Source: Aquisphaera insulae (GTDB taxonomy: Bacteria > Planctomycetota > Planctomycetia > Isosphaerales > Isosphaeraceae). From it: DNA of 64,000 nucleotides. The position numbers and the translations under genes were made by a program. Numbering within the stretch: position 1 is the stretch's first letter; the number at the start of each line of letters is the position of its first letter. The notes beneath the pieces are model-generated. The model did not search any database. It had not been told where the DNA came from and saw only the letters and a list, made by a program, of their open reading frames with translations. This document shows, one piece after another, positions 9,728-19,730 of this stretch. Location of the stretch: NCBI RefSeq assembly GCF_011064615.1, contig NZ_JAALJH010000053.1, positions 1 through 64,000 on the forward strand, written 5' to 3'.

Positions 9728-12700
9728 ACGCCCCCCCGCAAGGCCCTGCCGACCCCGCCGACGTCAGACGCGGCCCGGATACGGCCATCGCCATCGTCGC
9801 CTACGCCGGCTTCCTCCCGGGCGGCGGCTCACTCGACGACTTCTGGAGGCGGGTCGAGGCTGGGGTCGACGCCACGTCGGACGTCCCGGCCGGGCGCTGG
9901 TTGGCCCCCCCGGCCGACGTCTTCGACCCCAGGATCGCCCGGCCGGATCGCGTGTACTCCACCCGTGGAGGGTTCGTCCCGCCCGTGGAGGGTACGCTCG
10001 AGGGGCTCGATCTCGATGTCGGTGTCGTCGACCGGCTCGATCCGGGGCTTCGCCTGGCCCTGATAGCCGGCCGCGATGCATGGCGATCCGCGCGGACCGA
10101 GGACCTGGATCGAAGCCGCGTCGGCGTGATCCTCGGCCACATCGTCCTGCCCACCGAGGGATCCTCGGCCTACTCGCGCGAGGTGCTCGGCGGGGAGCTC
10201 GACCGTGCCATCGGCCTTGAAACGAATCGCGGCTCGCGGTTGAAGGCGGTCCCGGATCCTCGAAATGCGTTCCCCGCCGCCGCACCCGCAACCTGGCTGG
10301 CGCGAGGGCTGGGACTTGGCGGCGAGGCGTACACGCTCGACGCGGCCTGTGCGTCGTCCCTGTTCGCGATCAAGCTCGCGGCCGATGCCCTGGCTTCGGG
10401 GCACGCCGACGCGATGATCACCGGGGGCGTGTCGCGGCCCGACCCGCTCTACACGCAAATGGGTTTCTCCCAGCTCAAGGCGCTTTCCTCGCGCGGCAAG
10501 TCGGCCCCGTTCGACGCCGCGGGGGACGGGCTGGTTGTCGGCGAGGGGGTCGGCGTCTTCGTCCTCAAGCGGCTGGCGGACGCCGTCCGCGACCGGGATA
10601 CGATCCACGCCGTGATCCGCGGCGTCGGGCTCTCGAACGACGTCCACGGCGACCTGCTGGCGCCGAGCAGCGAAGGTCAGCTTCGCGCGATGCGATCGGC
10701 CTACGACCGGGCCGGCTGGTCGCCCGCCGACGTCGACCTGATCGAGTGTCACGCGACGGGAACCCCCGTGGGCGACGCGGTGGAGGTCCAGAGCCTGCGA
10801 GCGCTCTGGGAGGACCGGACGCCCGGCTCGCGTCGGTGCGTGCTCGGATCCGTGAAGTCGAACGTGGGCCACATGCTGACCGCGGCCGGCGCGGCGGGTC
10901 TGATCAAGTTACTGCTGGCGTTGAAGCACGGTGTGCTACCGCCGACCGCGAACCAGTCGGTTCCCAACCCGAGGCACAACCTAGAGGAAAGCCCGTTCCG
11001 GGTCCTGAGGTCGTCGGAGCCGTGGGCCCGGCGCGGACCGTCGATCCCCCGTCGTGCCGCGATCAGCGGCTTCGGCTTCGGCGGGACCAATGCCCATCTC
11101 CTCCTCGAGGAGTGGGCCGTGCCCGGGCCGATCGCGGAACGAGGAGAGAGGCCATCCGACGCCGCGGCGTGCCCAGTCGCGATCGTGGGCATGGCGGCCC
11201 ATTTCGGCACTTCCGACGGGCTGCCGGCCGTCCGGGAGCGTCTCCTCGGGGCGGATTCGGGAGAGGACACGGAGTGGGGCCCGCTCGGAGGCTTCTCGAT
11301 CGGCCTGGGCCGATTTCGAATCCCTCCGCGGGAGCTCGCGGAGATCCTCCCGCAGCAATCCCTGATGTTGAAGGTCGCCGCGGACGCCCTCGAGCAGACC
11401 CGGGTGCGCCCCCAGTCCGGACCGCGGACCGGCGTCTTGATTGGGCTGGGCCTGGATCAGCACACGAACGACTACCAACTCCGCTGGTGGCTGCCGGAGA
11501 AGGTGGCGGAGTGGGATCGCGCCCTCGGCCTCGGGCTCGCGCCGGCAGAGCGCGACGCCTGGGTCGACGAGCTGCGCGAGATCGTCAGTCCGGCGCTCAA
11601 CGCGAACCGAACCATGGGATCGCTCGGCGGCCTGGTGGCCAGCCGGGTGGCTCGCGAGTTCCGCTTCGGGGGGCCGAGCTTCTCCGTCTCCGCCGACGAG
11701 GCCTCCGGGACCCAGGCCCTGAGGATCGCCGAGCGGTGGCTGGCCCGCGGGGAGCTCGACGCGGTGGTCGTCGGCGCGGTGGACCTGCCGGGTGATCCCC
11801 GCGCGGCGAGTGCGGCCGGGAGCCTGGCCGGCATCCGCGAGCCGGGAGAAGGGGCCGCGGCCCTGGTCCTGAAGCGGCTCGACGACGCCCGCCGCGACGG
11901 CGATCTCGTGTATGCCGTCCTCGGCCGCGAGACGGAGAATGAACCCGAGCTGACCCTGACGCCTGGGCCCCGGAGGGGGATCGGCTGGCTGGGGGCCGCC
12001 GAGGGCCTATCCGGCGTGATCGAGGCGGCGCTTCGCCTGCACGAGGAGATACTGCCCGGGACGAACGGCGGACCTCGCGAGTACTGGCTCCGGAACCGAG
12101 ACGACGGCGCGCGCCGCGCGGGGGTCTCCGTCGCGACGCTCGACGGACGCCTGGACCGGGTCGTGCTCGAGTCGTCCGAGCACGATACCGACCGATACGG
12201 ATTGGATGAGCCGTCCGCAAGACGCGTCGGTGGCGAGGGTGTCGTCGGTCCCTGGCCGATCGCCTTCGTGTACCCCGGGCTCGGCAACATCTTCCCCGGC
12301 ATGGGTCGCGACGCGGCCCTGGCGTGGCCGGAGGCGATGCGAGCCCTCGATCGTCGGAACCGGCGGCTTCGCGACCAGTTCCGCCCGGACGTCTGGTGGA
12401 ACGAAACCGCGGCGGCGAGCGGCGGCGGTGACCATCGGGCCCCGATCCTTGGCCAGGTCGCGGTCGGAAGCCTGATGACGGAGGTCTTTCTGGGGCTGGG
12501 AGTCCGCCCCGCCGCGGCCATCGGCTACAGCATGGGGGAATCCACGGCGCTCGTCTCGCTGGGCGCCTGGACCGATCGCGACGAGATGGCACGACGGCTC
12601 GAGTCGTCTCCCCTGTTCGCGACCGAGCTGGCCGGGACTTGCGACGCCGCCCGCCGGACCTGGGGGCTCGAGTCGACGGACGCGGTCGACTGGATCGCCG

Positions 12701-15700
12701 GGATCGTCCCGCGGGGCGGTTCCGAGGTGGAAGCCGCGATCGGAGGCCAATCTCGGGTCTACCTGCTGATCCGCAACGCCGCGGACGAGTCGGTCATCGG
12801 CGGCCAGGGATCGGCTGTCCGCGCGGTCGTCGAGGCACTCGGCTGTCCCTTCCTGCCGCTGCCGATCGTGAGCACGGTGCACTGCGAGATCGGCCGCTGC
12901 GTCGAGTCGGATTACCGGGCACTCCACGACCTGCCGACGAAGGCCGTCGAGGGCGTGACGTTCTACCGGGGTGTCCTCGGCGACTCGTACCGTCCCGATC
13001 GTGGCTCGGCCGCGGACGCGATCACCGCGCAGGCGACCGGCACGATCGATTTCCCGGCCGTCGTCGAGCGGGCCTATTCGGATGGCATCCGCGTGTTCCT
13101 CGAGATGGGGCCGGGCGCGTCGTGTACCCGGCTGATCGGCAAGATCCTGGGCGATCGGCCGCATCTCGCGATGGCCGCCTACATGCCCGATCGGGACCCG
13201 GCGGAGACGGTGCGCGGGATCGTCGGGCGACTGGTCGAGTTCGGCATTCCCCTCGCGGTCCCTTCCGTCGATCCGTCGAACGACAAGCCTCCTCAGGACG
13301 ATCGGGCGGCGACCGGGGGCCGGACGCTCCAGATCGAGGCCCGCCACGCGGACTATTCCGCGCTGCGGCCTCCGCGGCCGCGCGTACCCGCGACGGTCGC
13401 GCCGACCGGACCGGTTCCCATCCCCGCGACGACGATGATGAGTCCGATGAACTCCACACACCCGGATCCGATGTCGACCAGCCTCGTCTCGGCGGAGTCG
13501 GCCCGCGTCGCGGCCCATGGCACTTACCTCTCGACCGCGGCGGGTTGGGAGCGGCTCATGGCGGGGGCCCTCGATCACCAGCTCCGCCTGATCGGGCTGG
13601 CGACGACCGGGGCGCCCGTGGCCGTCATCGAGGAACAGAGGTTGCACGCGGAGGTGCCGGCCGGCCCGGTCCGATCGCTCGATCGCGAGCAATGCCTGGA
13701 GTTCGCCGTCGGCTCGATCGCCCGGGTCCTCGGGCCCGAGTTCGCGGGGGTGGATTCCTATCCGACCCGCGTCCGGCTACCCGACGAGCCGCTCATGCTC
13801 GTTGACCGGATCGTCGAGATCGACGGAGAGCCGCTGTCGATGAGCCCCGGGCGAGTCGTCACGGAGCACGACGTGCTGCCGGGCGGCTGGTATCTCGACG
13901 CCGGCCGGATCGCGCCCTGCATCGCCATCGAGGCGGGGCAGGCGGACCTGTTCCTCTCCGGTTATCTCGGGATCGATTTCGAAACCTGCGGCCTGGCCGT
14001 CTATCGCCTGCTCGACGCCACGGTCACGTTCCATCGCGGGCTGCCGCCGCCGGGTGCCGTGATCCGGTACGACATCCGGATCACGCGGTTCTTTCGGCAG
14101 GGCGAGACGCATCTCTTCCGGTTCGAATTCGAGGGGACGGTAGACGGTCAGGTCCTGCTGACGATGCGAGACGGCTGCGCGGGATTCTTCTCCGAGGCCG
14201 AGCTTTCGGCCGGAAAAGGGGTCGTCCCGCGTCCGCTCGACGCGAGGCCGAGACCCGGGATCCGTCCGGAGGACTGGACCGACCTGGTGCCGCTGTCGCC
14301 CGCGACACTCGACGAGTCCCAGGTCGGGGCCCTCCGTCGGGGCGACCTGGCCACCGCGTTCGGCCCGTCCTTCGCCCGGATTCAGGCGGACGAGGTCCTC
14401 CCGCTTCCCGGGGGGCGGATGACGCTCGTGGATCGCGTGGAGACGCTCGACCCCGCCGGGGGCCGGTTCGGCCTGGGGATCATCCGCGGCGAGGCGGATA
14501 TCCACCCGGGCGACTGGTTCATGGTCTGCCACTTCGTGGACGACCGGGTGATGCCGGGTACGCTCATGTACGAGTGCTGCCTGCACACGCTCCGAATCTT
14601 CCTGATGCGGCTGGGCTGGATCGGGAAGCGGGACCGGGCGGCGTACGAGCCGCTCCCGGGGGTGGCGAGCCGGCTCCGCTGCCGCGGCCAGGTCGTGGAA
14701 TCGACCCGCAAGGTGACCTACGAGATTTCAGTCAAGGAGCTGGGCTACGGCCCCGAGCCCTACGCGATCGCCGATGCGCTCATGTACGCCGACGGCAAGC
14801 CGATCGTGGAGGTCAGCGACATCACGCTCCGGCTGACGGGGACGACCCGCGACGAACTCGAACGGCTCTGGCAGTCGTCGGTCCCGGCTCCGGCCATCGA
14901 GGGTCGGGCTTCGGCGGCCCCCTACCAGGACAAGGCGGCGATTCTCGCGTTCGCCACGGGCAAGCCGTCGGCGGCCTTCGGCGAGCGCTACCGTCCGTTC
15001 GACGCGGATCGATTCATCGCCCGCCTGCCGGCGCCACCGTACCAGTTCCTGGATCGGATCGTGACCTTCCGCGGCGAGCCGTTCACGATGGCGGTCGGGA
15101 CGTCGGCCGTGGGCGATTACGACATCCCGCCCGACGCCTGGTACTTCGACGCCGATCGGCAGGAGCAGGTCCCGTACGCGGTCCTGCTCGAGGCCGCGCT
15201 CCAGACCTGCGGCTGGACCTCGGCCGCGATGGGCTCCGCGCTGGCGAGCCCGGGGCCGCTCAAGTACCGTAACCTCGGCGGGACCGCTCGCCAGCACCGG
15301 GCGCTCGATCGATCGTCCGGGACGATCCGCTCCGAGGTGGCCGTGACAAAGGTCACACGATCGGCGGGGATGATCCTCCAGCACTTCGATTTCGCGGTCC
15401 GGCAAGGGGATGCGCTGGTCTTCGACGGCTCGACCTATTTCGGGTTCTTCCACCCGGACGCCCTGGCGGAACAGGCCGGCGTCCGCGAGGCGTCGAGCCA
15501 CGCGTGGACGGCCGACGAGCGAGCGAGGGCCCGCGCGTTCGCCGTGCCGGATCGGGCGCCGTTCCCGGATCGGCGCTGGCGGATGGTGGATCGCGTGGTG
15601 GCGATGAGCCGCGACGGCGGCCCGCACGGGCTCGGGGTGATCGAGGGGCGGGTGGAGGTCGATCCATCCGCCTGGTTCTTCGCGGCCCACTTCCTGGGCG

Positions 15701-15999
15701 ACCCGGTCTGGCCGGGGTCATTGGGGTTGGAATCCCTCCTCCAACTCCTTAAAGTCGTAGCCGCGGACCGATGGGGAGGCGGGGCCGATTCCTCGTTCGA
15801 GTCCCCGGCCCTGGGCCAGGAGCACCGCTGGATCTACCGCGGGCAGATCCTGCCCACCAACCGCGAGGTGACCGCCCAGGCCGTGATCACGGGCCTCGAC
15901 GACGAGGCGCGGCTGATCCGGGCCGACGGCATCCTCTCGGTCGACGGCAAGATCATCTATCAGATGGACGGTTTCACCCTGCGACTGCGGACTCGATGA
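9724..15999 (+). CDS. pfaC: PfaC/PfaB-like megasynthase (KS-CLF-AT-four FabA-like DH)
   Basis: The second megasynthase subunit has about 2091 residues. It contains a ketosynthase (active Cys209 in DAACASSL, then ECHATGTPVGD and SNVGHM); a chain-length-factor-like KS (about 490-790) whose nucleophile position is Glu659 (SADEASG), so it cannot condense; an acyltransferase (about 855-1150, Ser936 in GYSMGES); and four FabA-like hotdog units at about 1353-1490, 1546-1710, 1763-1912 and 1940-2089. Units 2 and 4 carry the catalytic His context (CHF..DRVMPG, His1603; AHFLGDPVWPG, His1989). Units 1 and 3 keep the acidic half (AIEAGQ, LLEAALQ), so the four probably form two double hotdogs as in PfaC. 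An AT in this subunit merges the usual PfaB role into PfaC, as in some eukaryotic PUFA synthases. The TTG start at 9724 overlaps the previous stop, with GAGGTGG 7 bases upstream. Confidence 0.9.
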   Translation: MNAPPQGPADPADVRRGPDTAIAIVAYAGFLPGGGSLDDFWRRVEAGVDATSDVPAGRWLAPPADVFDPRIARPDRVYSTRGGFVPPVEGTLEGLDLDVGVVDRLDPGLRLALIAGRDAWRSARTEDLDRSRVGVILGHIVLPTEGSSAYSREVLGGELDRAIGLETNRGSRLKAVPDPRNAFPAAAPATWLARGLGLGGEAYTLDAACASSLFAIKLAADALASGHADAMITGGVSRPDPLYTQMGFSQLKALSSRGKSAPFDAAGDGLVVGEGVGVFVLKRLADAVRDRDTIHAVIRGVGLSNDVHGDLLAPSSEGQLRAMRSAYDRAGWSPADVDLIECHATGTPVGDAVEVQSLRALWEDRTPGSRRCVLGSVKSNVGHMLTAAGAAGLIKLLLALKHGVLPPTANQSVPNPRHNLEESPFRVLRSSEPWARRGPSIPRRAAISGFGFGGTNAHLLLEEWAVPGPIAERGERPSDAAACPVAIVGMAAHFGTSDGLPAVRERLLGADSGEDTEWGPLGGFSIGLGRFRIPPRELAEILPQQSLMLKVAADALEQTRVRPQSGPRTGVLIGLGLDQHTNDYQLRWWLPEKVAEWDRALGLGLAPAERDAWVDELREIVSPALNANRTMGSLGGLVASRVAREFRFGGPSFSVSADEASGTQALRIAERWLARGELDAVVVGAVDLPGDPRAASAAGSLAGIREPGEGAAALVLKRLDDARRDGDLVYAVLGRETENEPELTLTPGPRRGIGWLGAAEGLSGVIEAALRLHEEILPGTNGGPREYWLRNRDDGARRAGVSVATLDGRLDRVVLESSEHDTDRYGLDEPSARRVGGEGVVGPWPIAFVYPGLGNIFPGMGRDAALAWPEAMRALDRRNRRLRDQFRPDVWWNETAAASGGGDHRAPILGQVAVGSLMTEVFLGLGVRPAAAIGYSMGESTALVSLGAWTDRDEMARRLESSPLFATELAGTCDAARRTWGLESTDAVDWIAGIVPRGGSEVEAAIGGQSRVYLLIRNAADESVIGGQGSAVRAVVEALGCPFLPLPIVSTVHCEIGRCVESDYRALHDLPTKAVEGVTFYRGVLGDSYRPDRGSAADAITAQATGTIDFPAVVERAYSDGIRVFLEMGPGASCTRLIGKILGDRPHLAMAAYMPDRDPAETVRGIVGRLVEFGIPLAVPSVDPSNDKPPQDDRAATGGRTLQIEARHADYSALRPPRPRVPATVAPTGPVPIPATTMMSPMNSTHPDPMSTSLVSAESARVAAHGTYLSTAAGWERLMAGALDHQLRLIGLATTGAPVAVIEEQRLHAEVPAGPVRSLDREQCLEFAVGSIARVLGPEFAGVDSYPTRVRLPDEPLMLVDRIVEIDGEPLSMSPGRVVTEHDVLPGGWYLDAGRIAPCIAIEAGQADLFLSGYLGIDFETCGLAVYRLLDATVTFHRGLPPPGAVIRYDIRITRFFRQGETHLFRFEFEGTVDGQVLLTMRDGCAGFFSEAELSAGKGVVPRPLDARPRPGIRPEDWTDLVPLSPATLDESQVGALRRGDLATAFGPSFARIQADEVLPLPGGRMTLVDRVETLDPAGGRFGLGIIRGEADIHPGDWFMVCHFVDDRVMPGTLMYECCLHTLRIFLMRLGWIGKRDRAAYEPLPGVASRLRCRGQVVESTRKVTYEISVKELGYGPEPYAIADALMYADGKPIVEVSDITLRLTGTTRDELERLWQSSVPAPAIEGRASAAPYQDKAAILAFATGKPSAAFGERYRPFDADRFIARLPAPPYQFLDRIVTFRGEPFTMAVGTSAVGDYDIPPDAWYFDADRQEQVPYAVLLEAALQTCGWTSAAMGSALASPGPLKYRNLGGTARQHRALDRSSGTIRSEVAVTKVTRSAGMILQHFDFAVRQGDALVFDGSTYFGFFHPDALAEQAGVREASSHAWTADERARARAFAVPDRAPFPDRRWRMVDRVVAMSRDGGPHGLGVIEGRVEVDPSAWFFAAHFLGDPVWPGSLGLESLLQLLKVVAADRWGGGADSSFESPALGQEHRWIYRGQILPTNREVTAQAVITGLDDEARLIRADGILSVDGKIIYQMDGFTLRLRTR

Positions 16000-16049
16000 G
16001 TCCGCCCGGGCGGGATGAGAATCTCTCGTAGCGGGATCGAAGCGGGTCG

Positions 16050-17102
16050 ATGAAGTACTCGAAGGTCTACCTGGAAGCGCTGGGGTACGAGATCGCCCCG
16101 GTGGTCGTCTCCTCGACCGAGCTGGAGGAGCGACTCGGCCCGGTCTATGAGGCCCTGCACCTCCGCCCGGGTCAGCTCGAGTCGCTCACGGGGATCGTGG
16201 AGCGACGGTGGTGGGAGGAGGGGTTCCGCCTCTCCGACGGCGCGGCCATCGCGGCCCGGCGGGCCCTGGAGCAGGCGGAGATCCGCCCGGACCAGGTCGA
16301 CGCCCTGATCTACGGCGGCGTCTGCCGCGAGTATTTCGAGCCGGCGACGGCCTGCCACGTCGCCTCGAACCTGGGGATCAGCCCGGAGGCGACGGTCTTC
16401 GATATCAGCAACGCCTGCCTGGGCGTCCTCAACGGCATCATCGAGATCGCCAATCGGATCGAGCTCGGCCAGATCCGGGCCGGGCTGGTCGTGTCGTGCG
16501 AGTCGGCCCGCGAGATCAACGAGATCATGATCGAGCGGATGTGCCAGGATCCCCGCATGGAGTACTTCAAGTACTCGCTGGCGACCCTGACCGGGGGCTC
16601 CGGCGCGGTGGCCGTGCTCCTGACCGACGGCTCGTTCTCGAAGGCACGGAGCCGGCGGCTGCTCGGCGGCGTGACCCAGACGGCGCCGCAGTTCCACAAC
16701 CTCTGCCGCTGGGGGATCGAGGCGCTCCGGCCGCTGGCCTCGCACCAGTTCCTCCAGTTCACGTCGACGGATTCCGCCGCGGTGCTCACCCACGGGGTGG
16801 AGCTGGGCATCCGGACCTGGCAGGCCTTCCTGCGGAAGCTCGGCTGGATGAAGGATCGGATCGACCGGGTCATCTGCCACCAGGTCGGCGCCTCGCACCG
16901 CGATACGATCCTCCGCTCGCTGGGCATCGGCCTCGACAAGGACTTCTCGACCTTCCCCTACCTGGGCAACATGGGCACCGTCTCGCTGCCGCTGACCGCG
17001 GCGCTCGCCGAGGATCGCGAGGTCGTCCAGCCCGGTGACCGCGTGGCCTTCCTCGGCATCGGGAGCGGGCTGAACTGCCTGATGCTGGGGGTGGAATGGT
17101 GA
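16050..17102 (+). CDS. oleA: OleA, head-to-head acyl condensing thiolase-fold enzyme
   Basis: OleA is a KAS III/thiolase-superfamily enzyme that joins two activated acyl chains head-to-head by a non-decarboxylative Claisen condensation, giving a 2-alkyl-3-keto acid. The 350-residue length fits the family. The triad is visible: Cys123 in SNACLG, His277 in VICHQ and Asn307 in GNMGTVSLP. The region GGVCREYFEPATACHVA matches the OleA segment that holds the extra catalytic glutamate. The identity is strengthened by oleB, oleC and oleD following directly. It starts 50 bp after the second megasynthase and overlaps oleB by 7 bases (ATGGTGA), so it is likely co-transcribed with the pfa genes. Its acyl donors are probably chains released from, or still bound to, the upstream synthase; this is inference. 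Confidence 0.9.
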   Translation: MKYSKVYLEALGYEIAPVVVSSTELEERLGPVYEALHLRPGQLESLTGIVERRWWEEGFRLSDGAAIAARRALEQAEIRPDQVDALIYGGVCREYFEPATACHVASNLGISPEATVFDISNACLGVLNGIIEIANRIELGQIRAGLVVSCESAREINEIMIERMCQDPRMEYFKYSLATLTGGSGAVAVLLTDGSFSKARSRRLLGGVTQTAPQFHNLCRWGIEALRPLASHQFLQFTSTDSAAVLTHGVELGIRTWQAFLRKLGWMKDRIDRVICHQVGASHRDTILRSLGIGLDKDFSTFPYLGNMGTVSLPLTAALAEDREVVQPGDRVAFLGIGSGLNCLMLGVEW

Positions 17103-18010
17103 TCGCCGCGGCGGAGCGGATCTCGGCGCGCTCGTCCGCCCTCCGGGAATTCCTGGACCGGCACCCCGGGGCGGACTTCGATCGCGACGGCATCCGGCTC
17201 CACTACCTGGACGAGGGCGCGGGCGCCCCCGTGGTCATGGTCCACGGCAACCCGACCTGGTCCTTCCACTTCCGCCGGCTCGCCGAGGCGCTCAGCCCCA
17301 CCTGCCGGGTGGTCGTCCCCGACCACGTCGGCTGCGGGCTTTCCGAGAAGCCGGACGATGCCCGCTACGACTACACCCTGGAGAGCCGGGTCGACGACCT
17401 CGAGGCCCTGCTGGCGTCGCTGGGGATCGACCGCGACATCGCGCTGGTGCTCCACGACTGGGGCGGGATGATCGGCATGGCCTACGCGGCTCGCCATCCC
17501 GAGCGGATCTCACGGCTCGTGGTGATGAATACGGCGGGCTTCCACATGCCGGCGGCCAAGTCATTCCCGCCGGCCCTCTGGGTCTGCCGAGACACACCGC
17601 TGGGCGCCTGGGCGGTCCGTGGATTGAACGCCTTCGTCCGGGGGACGGCCAGGATCGGCTGCAAGCGACACCCGCTCTCGCGCGACGTCCGCGAAGCCTA
17701 TGCGGCGCCTTACGATTCGTGGGCCCATCGAATCGCGATCCATCGGTTCGTCCAGGATATTCCGCTCCGCCCCGGCGATCGTTGCTACGACCTCGTCACC
17801 GGGGTGCAGGACCGGCTGCCATTGCTCGCGGACGTGCCGATGCTCGTCGGTTGGGGGCTGAAGGACTTCGTCTTCGACGGGACGTTCCTCGACGAGTGGA
17901 CCCGACGCTTCCCGCGGGCGACGGTCCTGGCCTACCCGGACGCCGGTCATTACGTGCTCGAGGACGAGTCCGAGGCGCTCATCCCCGCGATCCGCGAATT
18001 CCTTTGTTGA
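17096..18010 (+). CDS. oleB: OleB, alpha/beta-hydrolase beta-lactone decarboxylase
   Basis: OleB is related to haloalkane dehalogenases and performs the final ole step, decarboxylating a cis-beta-lactone to a cis-olefin. The 304-residue protein shows the oxyanion region VHGNPTWSFHFR, nucleophile Asp121 in LVLHDWGGMIG, and His285 in DAGHYVLED; an acidic partner is probable in GWGLKDFVFDG. The nucleophile elbow HDWGG and the NPTW motif are what separate this dehalogenase-type fold from esterases. The start overlaps the end of oleA, which suggests translational coupling. On its own the sequence could be read as a haloalkane dehalogenase; the position between oleA and oleC decides the call. Confidence 0.88.
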   Translation: MVIAAAERISARSSALREFLDRHPGADFDRDGIRLHYLDEGAGAPVVMVHGNPTWSFHFRRLAEALSPTCRVVVPDHVGCGLSEKPDDARYDYTLESRVDDLEALLASLGIDRDIALVLHDWGGMIGMAYAARHPERISRLVVMNTAGFHMPAAKSFPPALWVCRDTPLGAWAVRGLNAFVRGTARIGCKRHPLSRDVREAYAAPYDSWAHRIAIHRFVQDIPLRPGDRCYDLVTGVQDRLPLLADVPMLVGWGLKDFVFDGTFLDEWTRRFPRATVLAYPDAGHYVLEDESEALIPAIREFLC

Positions 18011-18035
18011 GCCCGCCTTCGAGGAGCCACCTCTC

Positions 18036-19730
18036 GTGCCTTCGGTCGTCCAGGAGCCCGCGAACATCGCCAGGCATCTCCGGGCGATGGCGATCCGCCA
18101 GCCGCATCGTCACGCGGTGGTCGTGCCCGGAGGGCGTTCGGCCGGCGGACGTGTGCTCTACGAGCACATGACCTATCGCCAGCTCGATCGCGATAGCGAC
18201 CAGATCGCGCGGGGCCTCGCCGTGGCCGGAGTGGCCGCGGGGGCGCGGGCGGCGGTGATGGTGAAGCCGGGGCTCGACTTCTTCTCGCTCACCTTCGGCC
18301 TCTTCAAGGCTGGAGTGCCCCCGGTGCTTATCGACCCCGGCATGGGGCTGAAAAACCTGGGGCGGTGCCTCGATGAGGCGGCGCCCGATTACTTCTTCGG
18401 CATCCCGCGGGCCGTCGCCGCTCGTCGGGTCCTGGGCTGGGGCCGTGAGACCGTCCGAGAGGTCTTCGTGGTCGCGCCCGGCTGGCGCTGGACCGGCCAT
18501 CGGACCCTCGACGAGGTCCGCCGCCTGGGCCGGGAGTCGCTGTCGGAGTCGGCGAACCCGATCGATCCGTTCCGGCCCGTCGCCGACGACGCCGTGGCGG
18601 CGATCCTCTTCACGAGCGGCAGCACCGGGCCGCCCAAGGGGGCCGTGTACACCCACGGCATCTTCGAGGCCCAGGTCGAGCACTTCCGGAATCTCTACGC
18701 GATCGAGCCGGGCGAGCTCGACCTCTGCACGTTCCCGCTCTTCGCCCTCTTCGCCCCTGCGCTCGGGATGACGGCGATCGTGCCCGACATGGACTTCACC
18801 CGGCCCGCGCGAGTGAACCCGGACCGCCTGCTTGGGACGATCGAGGACTTCGGCCCGACGAACCTCTTCGGCTCCCCCGCCCTGCTCCGCCGGGTCGGGC
18901 CCGCCGCGACGAAGCGCGGCGTGAAGCTGACCACGCTCCGCCGCGCGATCACGGCCGGCGCCCCGGCCTCGCCGGCCGTCCTCGACGTCTTCTCGAAACT
19001 CCTCGAGCCCCCCGCGGAGGTCTTCACCCCGTACGGGGCGACCGAGGCCATGCCCGTCGCCTCGATCGGCAGCCGGGAGATCCTGGAGGAGACGCGGCAC
19101 GAGACCGAGCAGGGCAAGGGCGTCTGCGTCGGCGTCCCCGTGAGGGGTCTCGACGTCCGCATCATCCGGGTCAGCGACGCCCCGATCGAAACCTGGACCG
19201 ACGACCTCGAGGTGAACGACGGAGAGCTCGGCGAGATCGCCGTCTCGGGTCCGGTCGTGACCCGCGAGTATTTCCGACGCCCCGAGGCCACCCGTTTGGC
19301 GAAGATCGCGGCCCCTGCGCGGGGCTCGTTCTTTCATCGGATGGGGGACATCGGCTATCGCGACGCCGAGGGCCGCCTCTGGTTCTGCGGCCGCATGTCG
19401 CAGCGGGTCGTCCTGCCCGACGAGACGCTCTACACGATCTGCTGCGAGGGGGTGTTCAACGCCCACCCGAGCGTCGTGCGGTCGGCGCTCGTGGGGGCCC
19501 GACGGCGTGATGTCGTGGTCCCGGTGCTCTGCGTCGAGCCGCTCCCCGGGCTGGATTCGGCGGGGCGTGAAAAGGTCCGTCAGGAACTGCGGGCGATGGG
19601 ATCGCGGTTCCCCCATACGCGGCGGATCGAGGAGATCCGCTTCCATCCGTCGTTCCCGGTGGACATCCGCCACAACTCGAAGATTCATCGGGAGAAGCTC
19701 GCAATCTGGGCGGGGAGGAAGGGTCGATGA
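18036..19730 (+). CDS. oleC: OleC, ATP-dependent beta-lactone synthetase
   Basis: OleC is a 564-residue ANL-superfamily (AMP-binding) enzyme. OleC converts the 2-alkyl-3-hydroxy acid into a beta-lactone with ATP. Visible motifs are the phosphate-binding loop FTSGSTGPPKG (about residue 190), the adenine region TPYGATEAMPV, and the hinge area GDIGYRDAEGRLWFCGR. The segment PPVLIDPGMGLKNLGRCL is characteristic of OleC as opposed to fatty acyl-CoA ligases. The GTG at 18036 is the start; GAGGAG lies about 9 bases upstream. There is a 25-bp gap after oleB and an ATGA overlap with oleD. Confidence 0.9.
   Translation: MPSVVQEPANIARHLRAMAIRQPHRHAVVVPGGRSAGGRVLYEHMTYRQLDRDSDQIARGLAVAGVAAGARAAVMVKPGLDFFSLTFGLFKAGVPPVLIDPGMGLKNLGRCLDEAAPDYFFGIPRAVAARRVLGWGRETVREVFVVAPGWRWTGHRTLDEVRRLGRESLSESANPIDPFRPVADDAVAAILFTSGSTGPPKGAVYTHGIFEAQVEHFRNLYAIEPGELDLCTFPLFALFAPALGMTAIVPDMDFTRPARVNPDRLLGTIEDFGPTNLFGSPALLRRVGPAATKRGVKLTTLRRAITAGAPASPAVLDVFSKLLEPPAEVFTPYGATEAMPVASIGSREILEETRHETEQGKGVCVGVPVRGLDVRIIRVSDAPIETWTDDLEVNDGELGEIAVSGPVVTREYFRRPEATRLAKIAAPARGSFFHRMGDIGYRDAEGRLWFCGRMSQRVVLPDETLYTICCEGVFNAHPSVVRSALVGARRRDVVVPVLCVEPLPGLDSAGREKVRQELRAMGSRFPHTRRIEEIRFHPSFPVDIRHNSKIHREKLAIWAGRKGR

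Noticed and set aside
12007..13692. A 561-codon minus-strand frame under the second megasynthase
   Set aside because: Antisense to the KS-CLF-AT coding region; no recognisable domains and composition typical of GC-rich shadow.
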